Assembly (NCBI RefSeq): GCF_036962705.1
Contig: NZ_JBALOQ010000016.1
Span: 77,123-141,122 of the forward strand
Origin: Ferdinandcohnia sp036962705
GTDB taxonomy: Bacteria; Bacillota; Bacilli; Bacillales; Bacillaceae_L
Length of the DNA: 64,000 nucleotides
Reading direction: 5' to 3'
Each line of letters begins with the position of its first letter. Within the stretch, counting starts at the first letter, position 1. The notes beneath the pieces were generated by a model that was not told the DNA's origin, made no database searches, and was given only the letters and a program-made list of their open reading frames with translations. A program made the position numbers and the translations under genes. Shown here one piece after another: positions 15,985 through 24,889 of this stretch.

Positions 15985-18753
15985 CTACAGCCTTTCCTCT
16001 ACATGCTCTAAAAGTTCGCTAAGTGGTTTGTGGAAAAATTTCATTTTTGGAACTGATGTTAGAAACTTTTTTCCATACCCTGTTGTTACGATTCGACGAT
16101 CCAAAATAAAAATAACTCCTTTATCCTTTTCAGATCGAATTAGCCTACCAACGCCTTGTTTAAAACGAATAATTGCTTCCGGTAACGAAAGATCACTAAA
16201 GGCGTTTCCTCCTTTTTCTTCAATCTCCTTAGCTCGGACAGCGAAAATAGGATCATTTGGTGGAGTAAAAGGTAGTCTGACAATAACAAGTGCGGTTAAA
16301 TCCTCACCTGGAATATCAACACCCTCCCAAAAACTGCTCGTTCCAAGAAGAATCGACTTATCAAACGCTTGAAAATTCTTCGTTAATTTTGCCCGACTGC
16401 CACCACTTATACTCTGCGCAATTAATACAAATTGTTCGAGTTGAACCGTATTTTTTAAATTCATATATGTTTTTTGCAGCATTTCATAAGAGGTAAATAG
16501 TACAAGCATTCGTCCATTCGTTTTATTCGCAATTTGAGTAATATGAGCTGAAATGGAATCAACAAATTTATCCTGGGAAACTGAATTGATTAGTGGTACA
16601 TCTGTTGGCACCATCAATGCTGCTTGACGCTCAAAATCAAATGGTGACGGAATCGATAATGTAATAGGGTGAAAATCATTTAAGCCAAGCTTTTCAACCA
16701 TATAGGTAAATGAATCATCAACCGTTAACGTTGCAGAAGTCATAATTACGCTTTTTTTATGAGCAAAAAATTTGTCGGCTAATAAATCTGAGATTTCTGT
16801 CGGCTCTGCATAGAGGGTTGCTGAATTGACAGGTCCTTTTGGATCAATTTCAATCCAAGTCATTTGATTCTTTTTGTCCCCTATTATCCTTTCAATAATG
16901 GTACACTTTTCCACTAATAAATCGACGCTCAATATATAATCATTGAATAAACCAATTTGTAATGGAGTTAACAAGGACTTATTTTGGATCATGAGTTCCT
17001 TTTGATATTGAACTTTATTTACAAGTTCTTTTATTAAAATGCTAAGCTTTGTGAGTTGCTCATTCCCTTCCTGCCAGTGTTCACCAGATTCATGCCCGGA
17101 ATTAAGGATATATTGTATTCGATTCTTTTCATTTTCTTCTGATTGCTGCATTAAGACATGACTGCGTATCATTCGAAAAAAATCATTAACTGATGCTCTT
17201 ATATCCTTGATGAGTTGATTTACATTCAAAAAAGAATCAGTATCGAAACCATTTTTTTTCATAAGTTTCGATGATTTTGCCAACAAGTCATTTGTCTCAA
17301 GCAGTCCAATTCTCATGAGTACTGAATGAATTGATAAATAATGTATATGAAAGCCCACCTGTCGTTTAGCTAGAGCTTCGAAGTGATGTGCTTCATCCAG
17401 GATTAAATAATTATACGATGGGAGAATTTCAAAGTGATTGTCTAAATCATGTAATAGTAAAGCATGATTTGTAATCACGATATCAGCTTTTTCAGCCGTT
17501 TTCTTTGCATTTTGATAAAAACATTTTGTTTCCCAAATTGAGTCTTCAAATCCAGGAGTTTCAACAGTACATTTCACTCGTTCCCATAAAAGCTTACCAC
17601 CTGATGGTAAATTAATTTCGTCAATATCCCCTGTTTCTGTTTCAGTTAACCAGACTAATATTTGTGCCTTTGTTAACACTTCATCATAATTATCCGTATT
17701 CTCGTAAAGAATTTGTTCAAACTTTCTTAAAGAAAGGTAATTCCCGCTTCCTTTTAAAAGCGCAACTTTAAAATCAAACGAAAGGATTTCTCTCATTTTT
17801 GCCATATCTTTTTCTAATAGCTGATGTTGAAGTTGAAGAGTATTCGTACTAATCATGCAGCGACCTTTCACTTTGGAAATATAAATCGCTGGCAGCAAAT
17901 ATGCGATTGATTTTCCTATCCCAGTCCCAGCTTCAATCATTGCATGCTGATTTGTTTCCAATGCATGCTGTATAGTCTGCACCATTTCTAGCTGTCCTTG
18001 ACGAAACGGAAAATCGTGTATTACTGAGTGAAAAATCTCTGTATATATATTGCTTTTTTGTTTTGGTTTATCGTTTTGTTTGGTTCTCTTATGAAGTGCA
18101 AGACCACGGTATATCTCAAATTTTTTATCCTTTTCCACATGATTTAATTTTTCGTCTAAAATCTCACTTAAAATTTCACGAATATCACTTTTGAGATAAG
18201 TCGATAGGGAGTATAGCTTTTGAACCGTAACAAGTGGTAGTCCCTCTATTTTATGAAGAATTTTCAAGAGAATTTCAGCTGTTACTTCAGCATCACTATC
18301 GGCTTGATGAGGATTTTCATGGGTTAATGAAAGGGATTCCGCAAGCTGTCCTAGTTTATAGCTATCTGCTAAAGGAAGCATTATTCTAGATAGTTCAACC
18401 GTATCTATGGTAAGACAATTAAAATTTTCAAAGCCACATTGTGCTAATTCTTCCTGTAAAAACGAGTAATCGAAGGGGACATTATGAGCAACAAAATAGG
18501 AATCCTGAAACATTGAAATAATTTCAGGTGCAACTATTGAAAAATCAGGAGCATTCGCAACAACTTCATTAGAAATTCCAGTAAATTGCTCGATAAAAAC
18601 AGGTATGTCTTGTTTCGGATTGACGAAGGTCGCAAATCTTTCAATGATTTCTCCATCTTCAATCACGACTGCTGCAAACTGTATGATCTTATCGCCCTTT
18701 TTTGGAGAGTTCCCGGTTGTTTCTAGATCTACTATGACAAAGCGTTTATTCAT
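15985..18753 (-). CDS. dinG: DinG-family protein: DEDDh 3'-5' exonuclease fused to XPD-like helicase domain
   Basis: The 922-residue protein has an N-terminal exonuclease domain (about 1-170) with FVIVDLETTG as ExoI, NVPFDYSFL as ExoII and HQADSDAEVT as ExoIII. A helicase core follows with Walker A EAGTGIGKS near residue 278, DEAHHFE, and C-terminal motifs LFTSYEMLQK, GTSSFWEGVDIPG and QGVGRLIRSEKDKG. Between Walker A and DEAH I see only two cysteines in the region where E. coli DinG has four for an iron-sulfur cluster, so a cluster is unlikely, as known for the staphylococcal orthologue. The ATG at 18753 has AGGAGG eight bases upstream. Confidence 0.92.
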   Translation of the reverse strand: MNKRFVIVDLETTGNSPKKGDKIIQFAAVVIEDGEIIERFATFVNPKQDIPVFIEQFTGISNEVVANAPDFSIVAPEIISMFQDSYFVAHNVPFDYSFLQEELAQCGFENFNCLTIDTVELSRIMLPLADSYKLGQLAESLSLTHENPHQADSDAEVTAEILLKILHKIEGLPLVTVQKLYSLSTYLKSDIREILSEILDEKLNHVEKDKKFEIYRGLALHKRTKQNDKPKQKSNIYTEIFHSVIHDFPFRQGQLEMVQTIQHALETNQHAMIEAGTGIGKSIAYLLPAIYISKVKGRCMISTNTLQLQHQLLEKDMAKMREILSFDFKVALLKGSGNYLSLRKFEQILYENTDNYDEVLTKAQILVWLTETETGDIDEINLPSGGKLLWERVKCTVETPGFEDSIWETKCFYQNAKKTAEKADIVITNHALLLHDLDNHFEILPSYNYLILDEAHHFEALAKRQVGFHIHYLSIHSVLMRIGLLETNDLLAKSSKLMKKNGFDTDSFLNVNQLIKDIRASVNDFFRMIRSHVLMQQSEENEKNRIQYILNSGHESGEHWQEGNEQLTKLSILIKELVNKVQYQKELMIQNKSLLTPLQIGLFNDYILSVDLLVEKCTIIERIIGDKKNQMTWIEIDPKGPVNSATLYAEPTEISDLLADKFFAHKKSVIMTSATLTVDDSFTYMVEKLGLNDFHPITLSIPSPFDFERQAALMVPTDVPLINSVSQDKFVDSISAHITQIANKTNGRMLVLFTSYEMLQKTYMNLKNTVQLEQFVLIAQSISGGSRAKLTKNFQAFDKSILLGTSSFWEGVDIPGEDLTALVIVRLPFTPPNDPIFAVRAKEIEEKGGNAFSDLSLPEAIIRFKQGVGRLIRSEKDKGVIFILDRRIVTTGYGKKFLTSVPKMKFFHKPLSELLEHVEERL

Positions 18754-18769
18754 TGGTGCCACCTCCTAA

Positions 18770-18795
18770 CACAAACGCCCCCATAATGGGGGCGT
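18770..18795 (-). terminator. Likely terminator of the pan operon
   Basis: A GC-rich stem, AACGCCCCC / GGGGGCGTT, lies between dinG and panD. The T-run is weak on both strands. A mosaic repeat separates it from panD by about 190 bp. Confidence 0.6.
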
Positions 18796-18804
18796 TGTTT
18801 CTAT

Positions 18805-18993
18805 ATCAAATACGCCTTGGCGTATTTTCGCCCAGATTTTTTCGAGCTTTCTCGAAAAATTTCCATTGAAAATCTGTGGCATCCGCCGGAGGCTTTAACT
18901 TTATTCAGACAAAGTTTGATTCGACAAATAAATTGGAAACTATTAACATCTATCCCCACTTAGTAACGTTGGGGGATTTACTGAATAAAGTTA
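18805..18993 (+). repeat. Mosaic intergenic repeat, copy 3 (panD 3' end)
   Basis: The head is ATCAAATACGCCTTGGCGTATT and the core ATCCGCCGGAGGC. The terminal stem region is enlarged by about 75 bp: CTTTAACTTTATTCAG at 18895 and CTGAATAAAGTTA at 18981-18993 enclose extra sequence including ATCCCCACTTAGTAACGTTGGGGGAT. The final TTA is the panD stop codon. Confidence 0.88.
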
Positions 18994-19374
18994 TAGAACA
19001 GTTGCAGCTGGTTCTTCAAAGATTAATTCTTTAATTTGATTTTTTTCGTTCATAATCGCTACTCTTGGCTTGTGATCTGCCAATTTTTCCTCAGGTACAA
19101 TCGCATACGAGATGACAATTATGACATCCCCCTCTTGTACAAGACGAGCGGCAGCACCATTTAAACAAAAAACACCGCTTCCTTTTTCACCAGGGATAAT
19201 ATATGTTTCAAGTCGAGCCCCATTATTATTATTTACAATTTGAACTTTTTCATTAGCGATCATTCCGACTGCATCTAATATATCTTCATCAATCGTAATA
19301 CTACCTACATAGTTTAAGTTTGCTTCTGTAACATGTGCTCTGTGAATTTTTGCGTTCATCATTGTACGAAACAT
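18991..19374 (-). CDS. panD: Aspartate 1-decarboxylase precursor
   Basis: PanD makes beta-alanine from aspartate for pantothenate and CoA synthesis. The 127-residue proenzyme self-cleaves at Gly24-Ser25 (NYVGSITID) to create the pyruvoyl cofactor; the conserved NGAAARL and GDVIIVISYA blocks are present. The ribosome-binding site AAGGGGGAG lies just outside the repeat that separates it from panC. Its stop codon is the end of another copy, so panD is framed by two repeats within the operon. Confidence 0.97.
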   Translation of the reverse strand: MFRTMMNAKIHRAHVTEANLNYVGSITIDEDILDAVGMIANEKVQIVNNNNGARLETYIIPGEKGSGVFCLNGAAARLVQEGDVIIVISYAIVPEEKLADHKPRVAIMNEKNQIKELIFEEPAATVL

Positions 19375-19391
19375 GATGCTCCCCCTTGAAT

Positions 19392-19508
19392 ATCAAATGC
19401 GACTCGGCGTATTTGCGCCCGATTTTTTTAGAGCAAGCTCGAAAATCCCCTCTGAAAAATCGTGGCATCCGCCGGAGGCATTAACTTTATTCTGCAGAAT
19501 AAAAGTTA
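19392..19508 (+). repeat. Mosaic intergenic repeat, copy 4 (panC-panD spacer)
   Basis: It runs from ATCAAATGCGACTCGGCGTATT to TAACTTTATTCTGCAGAATAAAAGTTA. The terminal TTA is the panC stop codon and the other end lies a few bases from the panD ribosome-binding site. It fills the spacer inside a polycistronic operon. Confidence 0.9.
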
Positions 19509-20363
19509 ATAAATATCTTTTACATCAAAAGTAATATTATCAATAAGTCTAGCATTTGTAAACTTGACAGCTATAGCAATGATGATTTTTCCAGTTAGCT
19601 CAGAAAGGTCATCAAGCTCAGGATAACTATACATTTCGACATAATCGATAACTCCTGATGTATGTGCTGTGATATGTTTATTTATTAATTCTTTAATCAC
19701 TTTTGGATTTCGTTGTCCCTTGTCTATTTCTCGTTTTGCAATTTGGAGACTTTCATATAGCCTTGGTGCTTCTACTCGCTCTTGTGAAGTTAGATTCACA
19801 TTACGAGAGCTTTTCGCAAGTCCATCCTCTTCCCGAACAATCTCCACCGGTACAAGTATTATTGGGAAATTAAAATCTGTGATTAAACCATCGACTACTG
19901 CTACCTGTTGTGCGTCTTTTAACCCAAAGTAAGCTCGGTCTGGCTGTACAATATTAAATAATTTGACAAGTACAGTGGCAACTCCGTCAAAATGACCATT
20001 ACGCTGTCTACCACATAATACATTGATTCTTGAATGGACGAGTGCTGTTAAAGACATTTTTGTTGGATACATTTCTTCTGTACTTGGGTGAAACAGTACA
20101 TCTACACCGTTGTTTTCTGCAAGTTTTCGATCTCTTTCAAAATCACGTGGATAGGAATCAAAATCCTCATTTGGACCAAATTGTAGTGGATTCACAAAAA
20201 TACTCACAGCTAACACATCATTTTCGCTTCTCGCCTTATTCATCAAGGTTAAATGCCCTTCATGAAGATACCCCATTGTTGGTACGAATCCGACTGTTTT
20301 TCCCTTTTGCTTCAAAGATTTCATATATTGCTGCATTTCCTTGATTGATGTGATAACTTTCAT
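19506..20363 (-). CDS. panC: Pantothenate synthetase
   Basis: PanC condenses pantoate and beta-alanine with ATP hydrolysis. The 285-residue protein carries the nucleotidyltransferase HIGH-type motif MGYLHEGHL near residue 31, SIFVNPLQFGPNED, the FGLKDAQQ block and AKSSRNVNL. It is downstream of panB by two bases and upstream of panD, the standard panBCD order. The stop codon is provided by a repeat. Confidence 0.97.
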   Translation of the reverse strand: MKVITSIKEMQQYMKSLKQKGKTVGFVPTMGYLHEGHLTLMNKARSENDVLAVSIFVNPLQFGPNEDFDSYPRDFERDRKLAENNGVDVLFHPSTEEMYPTKMSLTALVHSRINVLCGRQRNGHFDGVATVLVKLFNIVQPDRAYFGLKDAQQVAVVDGLITDFNFPIILVPVEIVREEDGLAKSSRNVNLTSQERVEAPRLYESLQIAKREIDKGQRNPKVIKELINKHITAHTSGVIDYVEMYSYPELDDLSELTGKIIIAIAVKFTNARLIDNITFDVKDIY

Positions 20364-20365
20364 GT

Positions 20366-21202
20366 TTATTTTCCCCCATAAAGGCTAGCAAGCTCTTCTT
20401 CCTTCATTGTGTACGTATGTTTTTCTTCTGGGAATGAATGTGCTTTTACCTCTGCTACATAATTTGAAATTCCTTGTAATATTGGTTCATTCACTGAAGC
20501 ATATTGTTTTACAAACTTTGGAACACGATCAACCCCATATGAAATCACATCATGGAAAACGAGAACCTGGCCATCTGTCCGATTACCAGCACCAATTCCA
20601 ATGGTAGGAATCGAAATGCTGTTTGTCACTTTTTCACCTAATTGTTTCGGTACACATTCCAATACTAAAGCTATTGCACCCGCTTCTTCGACTTTTTTCG
20701 CATCCTCGATTAGCTGCCTTGCACTTTCTGCATCTTTTCCTTGTACCTTATATCCACCTAAAACACCGACTGCCTGTGGTGTAAGCCCTAAATGAGCAAC
20801 AACAGGAATTCCTGCATCTGTTAAAGATGAGATCGTATAGATGACGTCCTTTGCTCCTTCAACCTTAACAGCATGCGCACCAGACTCTTGAATAATCCGC
20901 GCCGCATTTTTCAAGGTTTCAGAACGTGAAACATGATAAGACATAAAAGGCATATCTGTTACAATAAATGTATCCTTAGCACCACGTTTTACGGCCTTCG
21001 TATGATGAATCATATCATCTACCGTTACTGGTATTGTAGAATCATAGCCTAATACAACCATCCCTAATGAATCACCTACAAGGATCATATCAACTTCGGC
21101 TTCTTCCGCAAGCTTAGCAGATGGATAATCATAGGCTGTCAGCATGACGATTGGCTCTTTCGTTTGTTTCATTTTCAAAAATTCTGTTGTTTGTTTCATC
21201 AT
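20366..21202 (-). CDS. panB: 3-methyl-2-oxobutanoate hydroxymethyltransferase (ketopantoate synthase)
   Basis: First committed step of pantothenate synthesis, transferring a hydroxymethyl group from methylene-tetrahydrofolate to 2-oxoisovalerate. The 278-residue TIM barrel shows MLTAYDYPSAKLAEEA, the metal-binding VGDSLGMVVLG, VAHLGLTPQ and TIGIGAGNRTDGQVLV. The start MMKQ follows AAAGGAGG. It is the first gene of panBCD. Confidence 0.97.
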   Translation of the reverse strand: MMKQTTEFLKMKQTKEPIVMLTAYDYPSAKLAEEAEVDMILVGDSLGMVVLGYDSTIPVTVDDMIHHTKAVKRGAKDTFIVTDMPFMSYHVSRSETLKNAARIIQESGAHAVKVEGAKDVIYTISSLTDAGIPVVAHLGLTPQAVGVLGGYKVQGKDAESARQLIEDAKKVEEAGAIALVLECVPKQLGEKVTNSISIPTIGIGAGNRTDGQVLVFHDVISYGVDRVPKFVKQYASVNEPILQGISNYVAEVKAHSFPEEKHTYTMKEEELASLYGGK

Positions 21203-21322
21203 TTTTCCTCCTTTTGGCTTTAGAAAGTGAACAACCCTTCTTTAAGTCGCCTTGCTCAAGACTCTCCTTGAGTTTCCTAAAAGAGGAGATGAAAAGACCG
21301 ATTCTTGATGGTTTTTATGAAG
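21203..21322. other. panB upstream region, no gene
   Basis: The 324-bp space 21203-21526 holds the panB promoter region and the terminator of birA. A small hairpin, CTCAAG / CTTGAG, lies near 21254-21270. No supported ORF was found; an open frame over 21151-21360 overlaps panB and has no start signal. Nothing resembling a riboswitch was recognised. Confidence 0.5.
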
Positions 21323-21358
21323 TAAAAAATCCTTCTTTCAAAAAGAGAAAGAAGGATT
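21323..21358 (-). terminator. Terminator of the ypjD-birA run
   Basis: The 12-bp stem AATCCTTCTTTC / GAAAGAAGGATT is followed by a run of T on the minus strand. It lies about 170 bp beyond the birA stop. Confidence 0.8.
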
Positions 21359-21526
21359 AAACATGAATAAGTTCGGTAAATTTCATCCCTCTGTCCCAGT
21401 CCAATGGATCAAGGCAGAATACAATTGTCAATTACTTTGGTAAAAAATAAAGCTTTGGTGCAGTTCCATAAAGGATACCACCCATTACTATGAATTATAT
21501 AAAAAATTCACATTTTTTTCTATACT

Positions 21527-22513
21527 TTATTTTTTAGGAAGTTCAATATCTGCTGAATAGATATGATGCACATCCCCTGCAGCATCCTCAAGAAGCAATA
21601 CACCTTCCTCATTGATGCCTATTGCTTTTCCTTCTATCGAACCAGAAAGAGTTCTAGCAATTATTTGTTTCCCAATGCTTGTCGCATAGCTTTCCCATAA
21701 TAGCTTCACAACCTTAAAGCCGTGCTGTAAATATTCCTTATACAGCTTTTCGATTTTTAATAATATCACCTGAATTAATTTAGCTCGGTCAATTTTTCCG
21801 CCCTTTTCAATTGCTAGTGAACTCGCTATGGAATGTAGACTCTCAGGAAATTGGCTCAATTCCTGATTCACATTGATACCAATTCCAATAATAACTGAAT
21901 TAATTCGATCTGTTTCAGCTTGAAGCTCCGTTAAGATGCCAACAATTTTTTTTTGATGAATTAATATATCATTTGGCCATTTAATATCTGGCTCTAACCC
22001 AGTTACCTCTTGAATCGCCTGGACGACACCTACTGCAGCTAACAATGTTAATTGTGGTGCTTGTGATGGTGGAATCTGTGGTCTTAAAATCATACTCATC
22101 CAGACTCCAGTATGTTTTGGGGAGTACCAGGCACGATCTAATCTACCACGACCTGTAGTCTGTTCTTCTGCCACAACAAGAGTACCTTCGATAGCACCTT
22201 CATACGCTAATTTGTGTGCAATTTTTTGGGTAGATGTTACGGATTCCTCAAAATGAATATTTCGCCCAAAACTTTTAGTTTCAAGACCTAGCTGGATTTC
22301 ATTGCCACTAATTTTATCTGGCTTCGAAATGATTCGATATCCAAGTTTTCGAACGGCCTCTAGTTCATAACCTTCATTTCTTAAATCTTCAATATGCTTC
22401 CATACGGCAGTACGCGAGCATCCAAGTTGCTCACTTAATTTTTGACCAGAAATAAATTCTCCGTTAGCACTTGAGAAGACTTCTAACAATTTTTTTCTTA
22501 TTTCTGATTGCAT
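21527..22513 (-). CDS. birA: Biotin operon repressor / biotin-[acetyl-CoA carboxylase] ligase
   Basis: A bifunctional protein that biotinylates acceptor proteins and represses biotin genes when bound to biotinyl-AMP. The 328-residue form has an N-terminal winged HTH (QLGCSRTAVWKHIEDLRNEGY, about 24-50), a central ligase domain with the GRGRLDRAWYSP ATP/biotin loop and KWPNDILIH, and the C-terminal SH3-like domain. ATG 22513 is preferred (AAAGGAG upstream); an in-frame GTG overlaps the ribosome-binding site. It overlaps the end of cca by 16 bp. Confidence 0.95.
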   Translation of the reverse strand: MQSEIRKKLLEVFSSANGEFISGQKLSEQLGCSRTAVWKHIEDLRNEGYELEAVRKLGYRIISKPDKISGNEIQLGLETKSFGRNIHFEESVTSTQKIAHKLAYEGAIEGTLVVAEEQTTGRGRLDRAWYSPKHTGVWMSMILRPQIPPSQAPQLTLLAAVGVVQAIQEVTGLEPDIKWPNDILIHQKKIVGILTELQAETDRINSVIIGIGINVNQELSQFPESLHSIASSLAIEKGGKIDRAKLIQVILLKIEKLYKEYLQHGFKVVKLLWESYATSIGKQIIARTLSGSIEGKAIGINEEGVLLLEDAAGDVHHIYSADIELPKK

Positions 22514-23682
22514 GATAGAAGCCACTCCTTTATTTTTCCCTTGTTATTTTCCACTTTGTTTTCCAGAATTCCATTTTCAACTTTCTCATAAAGATCCGCT
22601 ACCCATTTCCCTGGTTTTTGATTGTACCAGAGTAAAAGATCTTCACCTGTAATCAGTATATCAGAGCGTTGTTTAATGGGTAATTTACAAAATTCCTGAA
22701 AGGGGGACACTTCTTGATGTACACCTAATACTCCTAGAATTCTTTCAATCTGTTGGATACAATCTGCTCCACATTCGTACAAAAGACGTTTGTTCCAGCC
22801 CTTTTGCAAGACTTTTTCAAGACAAGCTATGTTTTTAACAGCTTGCTCAATTATTTTATTCGGTAGCTTCCAAAGTCGTAAAAAAGCCTTTATATCTTCT
22901 TTGTTCAATAAATAACAAACAAGTGTCCAATACTCAGCTCTTTCTTGAAGTTGATTCCATTTATATAAGGAGAAGCGTTCTAAATGGTGAGTTTCCTCAG
23001 CTAAACCAGGTATATATTGATATAACTTGGTGTTTATTAAGATTGGAATTGCAGCTTGGCAGCTTGGACCACTAAGTAATTTTTCATATTCTATTGTAAT
23101 CCGCTCAACTGAAATCTTTTTTAGTAATGACGCATTTTCCTTGATGGCTAACTCCGTTTCCTTACATAACAAAAAGGACAATTGGCTTAAAAATCGAACA
23201 GCCCTCATCATCCTTAATGCATCTTCAAAAAAACGTTCGTTAGGGTTACCTACTGTTTGAATTCGTTTCTCTTCAATCGCTTTCTTTCCACCGAAAGGAT
23301 CGATGATGTCTCCATCAATCGTCATGGCAATCGCGTTCATTGTAAAGTCTCTTCTTTTTAGATCTTCGTGAAGGGAGGTGACAAATTCTACATGAGAAGG
23401 TCTCCGGAAATCATCGTACCCCTCCTCGGTTCGGAATGTGGTTACCTCATATTGTTCATCCTTATGTAAAACAATCACCGTACCATGAACCGCACCAACA
23501 TCAATGGTTTTTGGAAATATAGTCATTATTTGTTCTGGTCGTGCAGAAGTTGCGATATCGATATCACCAATTGGTCTTTGTAAAAGATAATCACGGACTG
23601 AACCACCGACAAAATAAGCCTGATAGCCGTTTTTATGTAAAGTTTTAAGAATTGCTTTTGCTTTTACAAAAGGTCCATCCAT
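22498..23682 (-). CDS. cca: CCA-adding tRNA nucleotidyltransferase
   Basis: Adds or repairs the 3' CCA of tRNAs. The 394-residue class II enzyme has the nucleotidyltransferase motif YFVGGSVRDYLLQRP and catalytic GDIDIATSA, RRDFTMNAIAMT, and the EDALRMMRAVRF helix of the neck region, with a helical C-terminal body. It lies between bshA and birA as in B. subtilis and overlaps birA, implying translational coupling. Confidence 0.95.
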   Translation of the reverse strand: MDGPFVKAKAILKTLHKNGYQAYFVGGSVRDYLLQRPIGDIDIATSARPEQIMTIFPKTIDVGAVHGTVIVLHKDEQYEVTTFRTEEGYDDFRRPSHVEFVTSLHEDLKRRDFTMNAIAMTIDGDIIDPFGGKKAIEEKRIQTVGNPNERFFEDALRMMRAVRFLSQLSFLLCKETELAIKENASLLKKISVERITIEYEKLLSGPSCQAAIPILINTKLYQYIPGLAEETHHLERFSLYKWNQLQERAEYWTLVCYLLNKEDIKAFLRLWKLPNKIIEQAVKNIACLEKVLQKGWNKRLLYECGADCIQQIERILGVLGVHQEVSPFQEFCKLPIKQRSDILITGEDLLLWYNQKPGKWVADLYEKVENGILENKVENNKGKIKEWLLSCNQK

Positions 23683-23697
23683 AATCGAAAGCCCCTA

Positions 23698-24831
23698 TCA
23701 ACGTTTATTCGCAAGGATAGAATAATATAAATCCTCATAATCATTTACAATTCGCTCATAATTAAACTTTTGTTGAACAGATCTGATTGCCTGTTTAGAC
23801 ATTTTTTTATGTAAGTTAGAATTCTTTAATAATGCGATGGATTTGTTTGCGATGTCTTCAATATCGCCAGGCTCACAAATATAGCCATCTACACCTTCAT
23901 CAATAACCTCTGGAATGCCGCCCACATTTGTCCCGATTGTTGGAACCCCACAAGCCATTGCTTCAATTAAAACTAGTCCGAAGCTTTCTTTTTCAGACAA
24001 TAATAGCTTTAAGTCACTAATTGAATAAAGTTCTGGGAGATTTTCTTGTTTTCCTAAAAGGAGAACTTTATCACCCAGTCCGAATTTGTTAATTAATTTG
24101 CAGGCAGTGGTTAATTCCGGTCCATCACCAACTAATAATAGCTTAGATTTTACTTCTTTTTGAATCAGGTTAAATGCATGAACAACATCTGGAACTCGCT
24201 TTACCTTTCGAAAATTGGAAACATGGATGATGATTTTTTCATCTTCCTCGATCCCATACTGTTTTCGTAAATTAGTTACATTCCGTTTGTAGTAAATTTT
24301 CTCGTCCACAAAATTATAAATCGTTTTAATCTCTTTTTTCGGCTCAATTAATTCATAGGTTTGCTCAACTAGTGATTTTGAGACAGCCGTCACTGCATCT
24401 GATTGTTCAATTCCGAACCGAATCAATTCAGTTAGAGATGGGTCATAACCGAGAACTGTAATATCTGTGCCATGAAGGGTGGTTACAATCTTTACATCCC
24501 CTCCAACCATTTGCTTCGCTAAATAGGCACATGCTGCATGTGGAACTGCGTAATGTACATGTAAAAGATCAAGCTTCTCCCTTTTTGTAACCTCTGCCAT
24601 TTTACTTGCTAATGCAAGGTCATAAGGTGGGTATTTAAAAACTGAATATTGATTCACTTCCACCTCATGAAAATAAATATTTGTATAGATTTTGTTTAGA
24701 CGAAACGGAAGACTTGAAGTAATAAAATGAATTTCATGTCCTTTTTCTGCAAGTAGCTTCCCTAGCTCTGTCGCTACGATACCCGAACCCCCAACTGATG
24801 GGTAACAGGTTATCCCGATTTTAAGTTTCAT
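23698..24831 (-). CDS. bshA: Bacillithiol biosynthesis glycosyltransferase BshA
   Basis: BshA transfers GlcNAc from UDP-GlcNAc to L-malate, the first step of bacillithiol synthesis. The 377-residue GT4 glycosyltransferase shows GITCYPSVGGSGIVATELG at the N-terminus, TTLHGTDITVLG, and the C-terminal EKESFGLVLIEAMACGVP (E-x7-E). In B. subtilis it is followed upstream by bshB1, the deacetylase for the next step. Here only 58 bp separate bshA from mgsA, and no deacetylase gene is present, so BshB must be encoded elsewhere. Confidence 0.95.
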   Translation of the reverse strand: MKLKIGITCYPSVGGSGIVATELGKLLAEKGHEIHFITSSLPFRLNKIYTNIYFHEVEVNQYSVFKYPPYDLALASKMAEVTKREKLDLLHVHYAVPHAACAYLAKQMVGGDVKIVTTLHGTDITVLGYDPSLTELIRFGIEQSDAVTAVSKSLVEQTYELIEPKKEIKTIYNFVDEKIYYKRNVTNLRKQYGIEEDEKIIIHVSNFRKVKRVPDVVHAFNLIQKEVKSKLLLVGDGPELTTACKLINKFGLGDKVLLLGKQENLPELYSISDLKLLLSEKESFGLVLIEAMACGVPTIGTNVGGIPEVIDEGVDGYICEPGDIEDIANKSIALLKNSNLHKKMSKQAIRSVQQKFNYERIVNDYEDLYYSILANKR

Positions 24832-24889
24832 TACAATCTCCCACTTTTAGTTAAATCCAAATATGTACATCTTTTATGGTTTTGAAGGC

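Noticed and set aside
18805..18993. Riboswitch in the panD 3' region
   Set aside because: The conserved structure is the same repeat found after unrelated genes, so a metabolite-specific aptamer is unlikely.
21151..21360. 69-codon plus-strand frame upstream of panB
   Set aside because: It overlaps panB antisense, ends in the birA terminator hairpin and lacks a ribosome-binding site.
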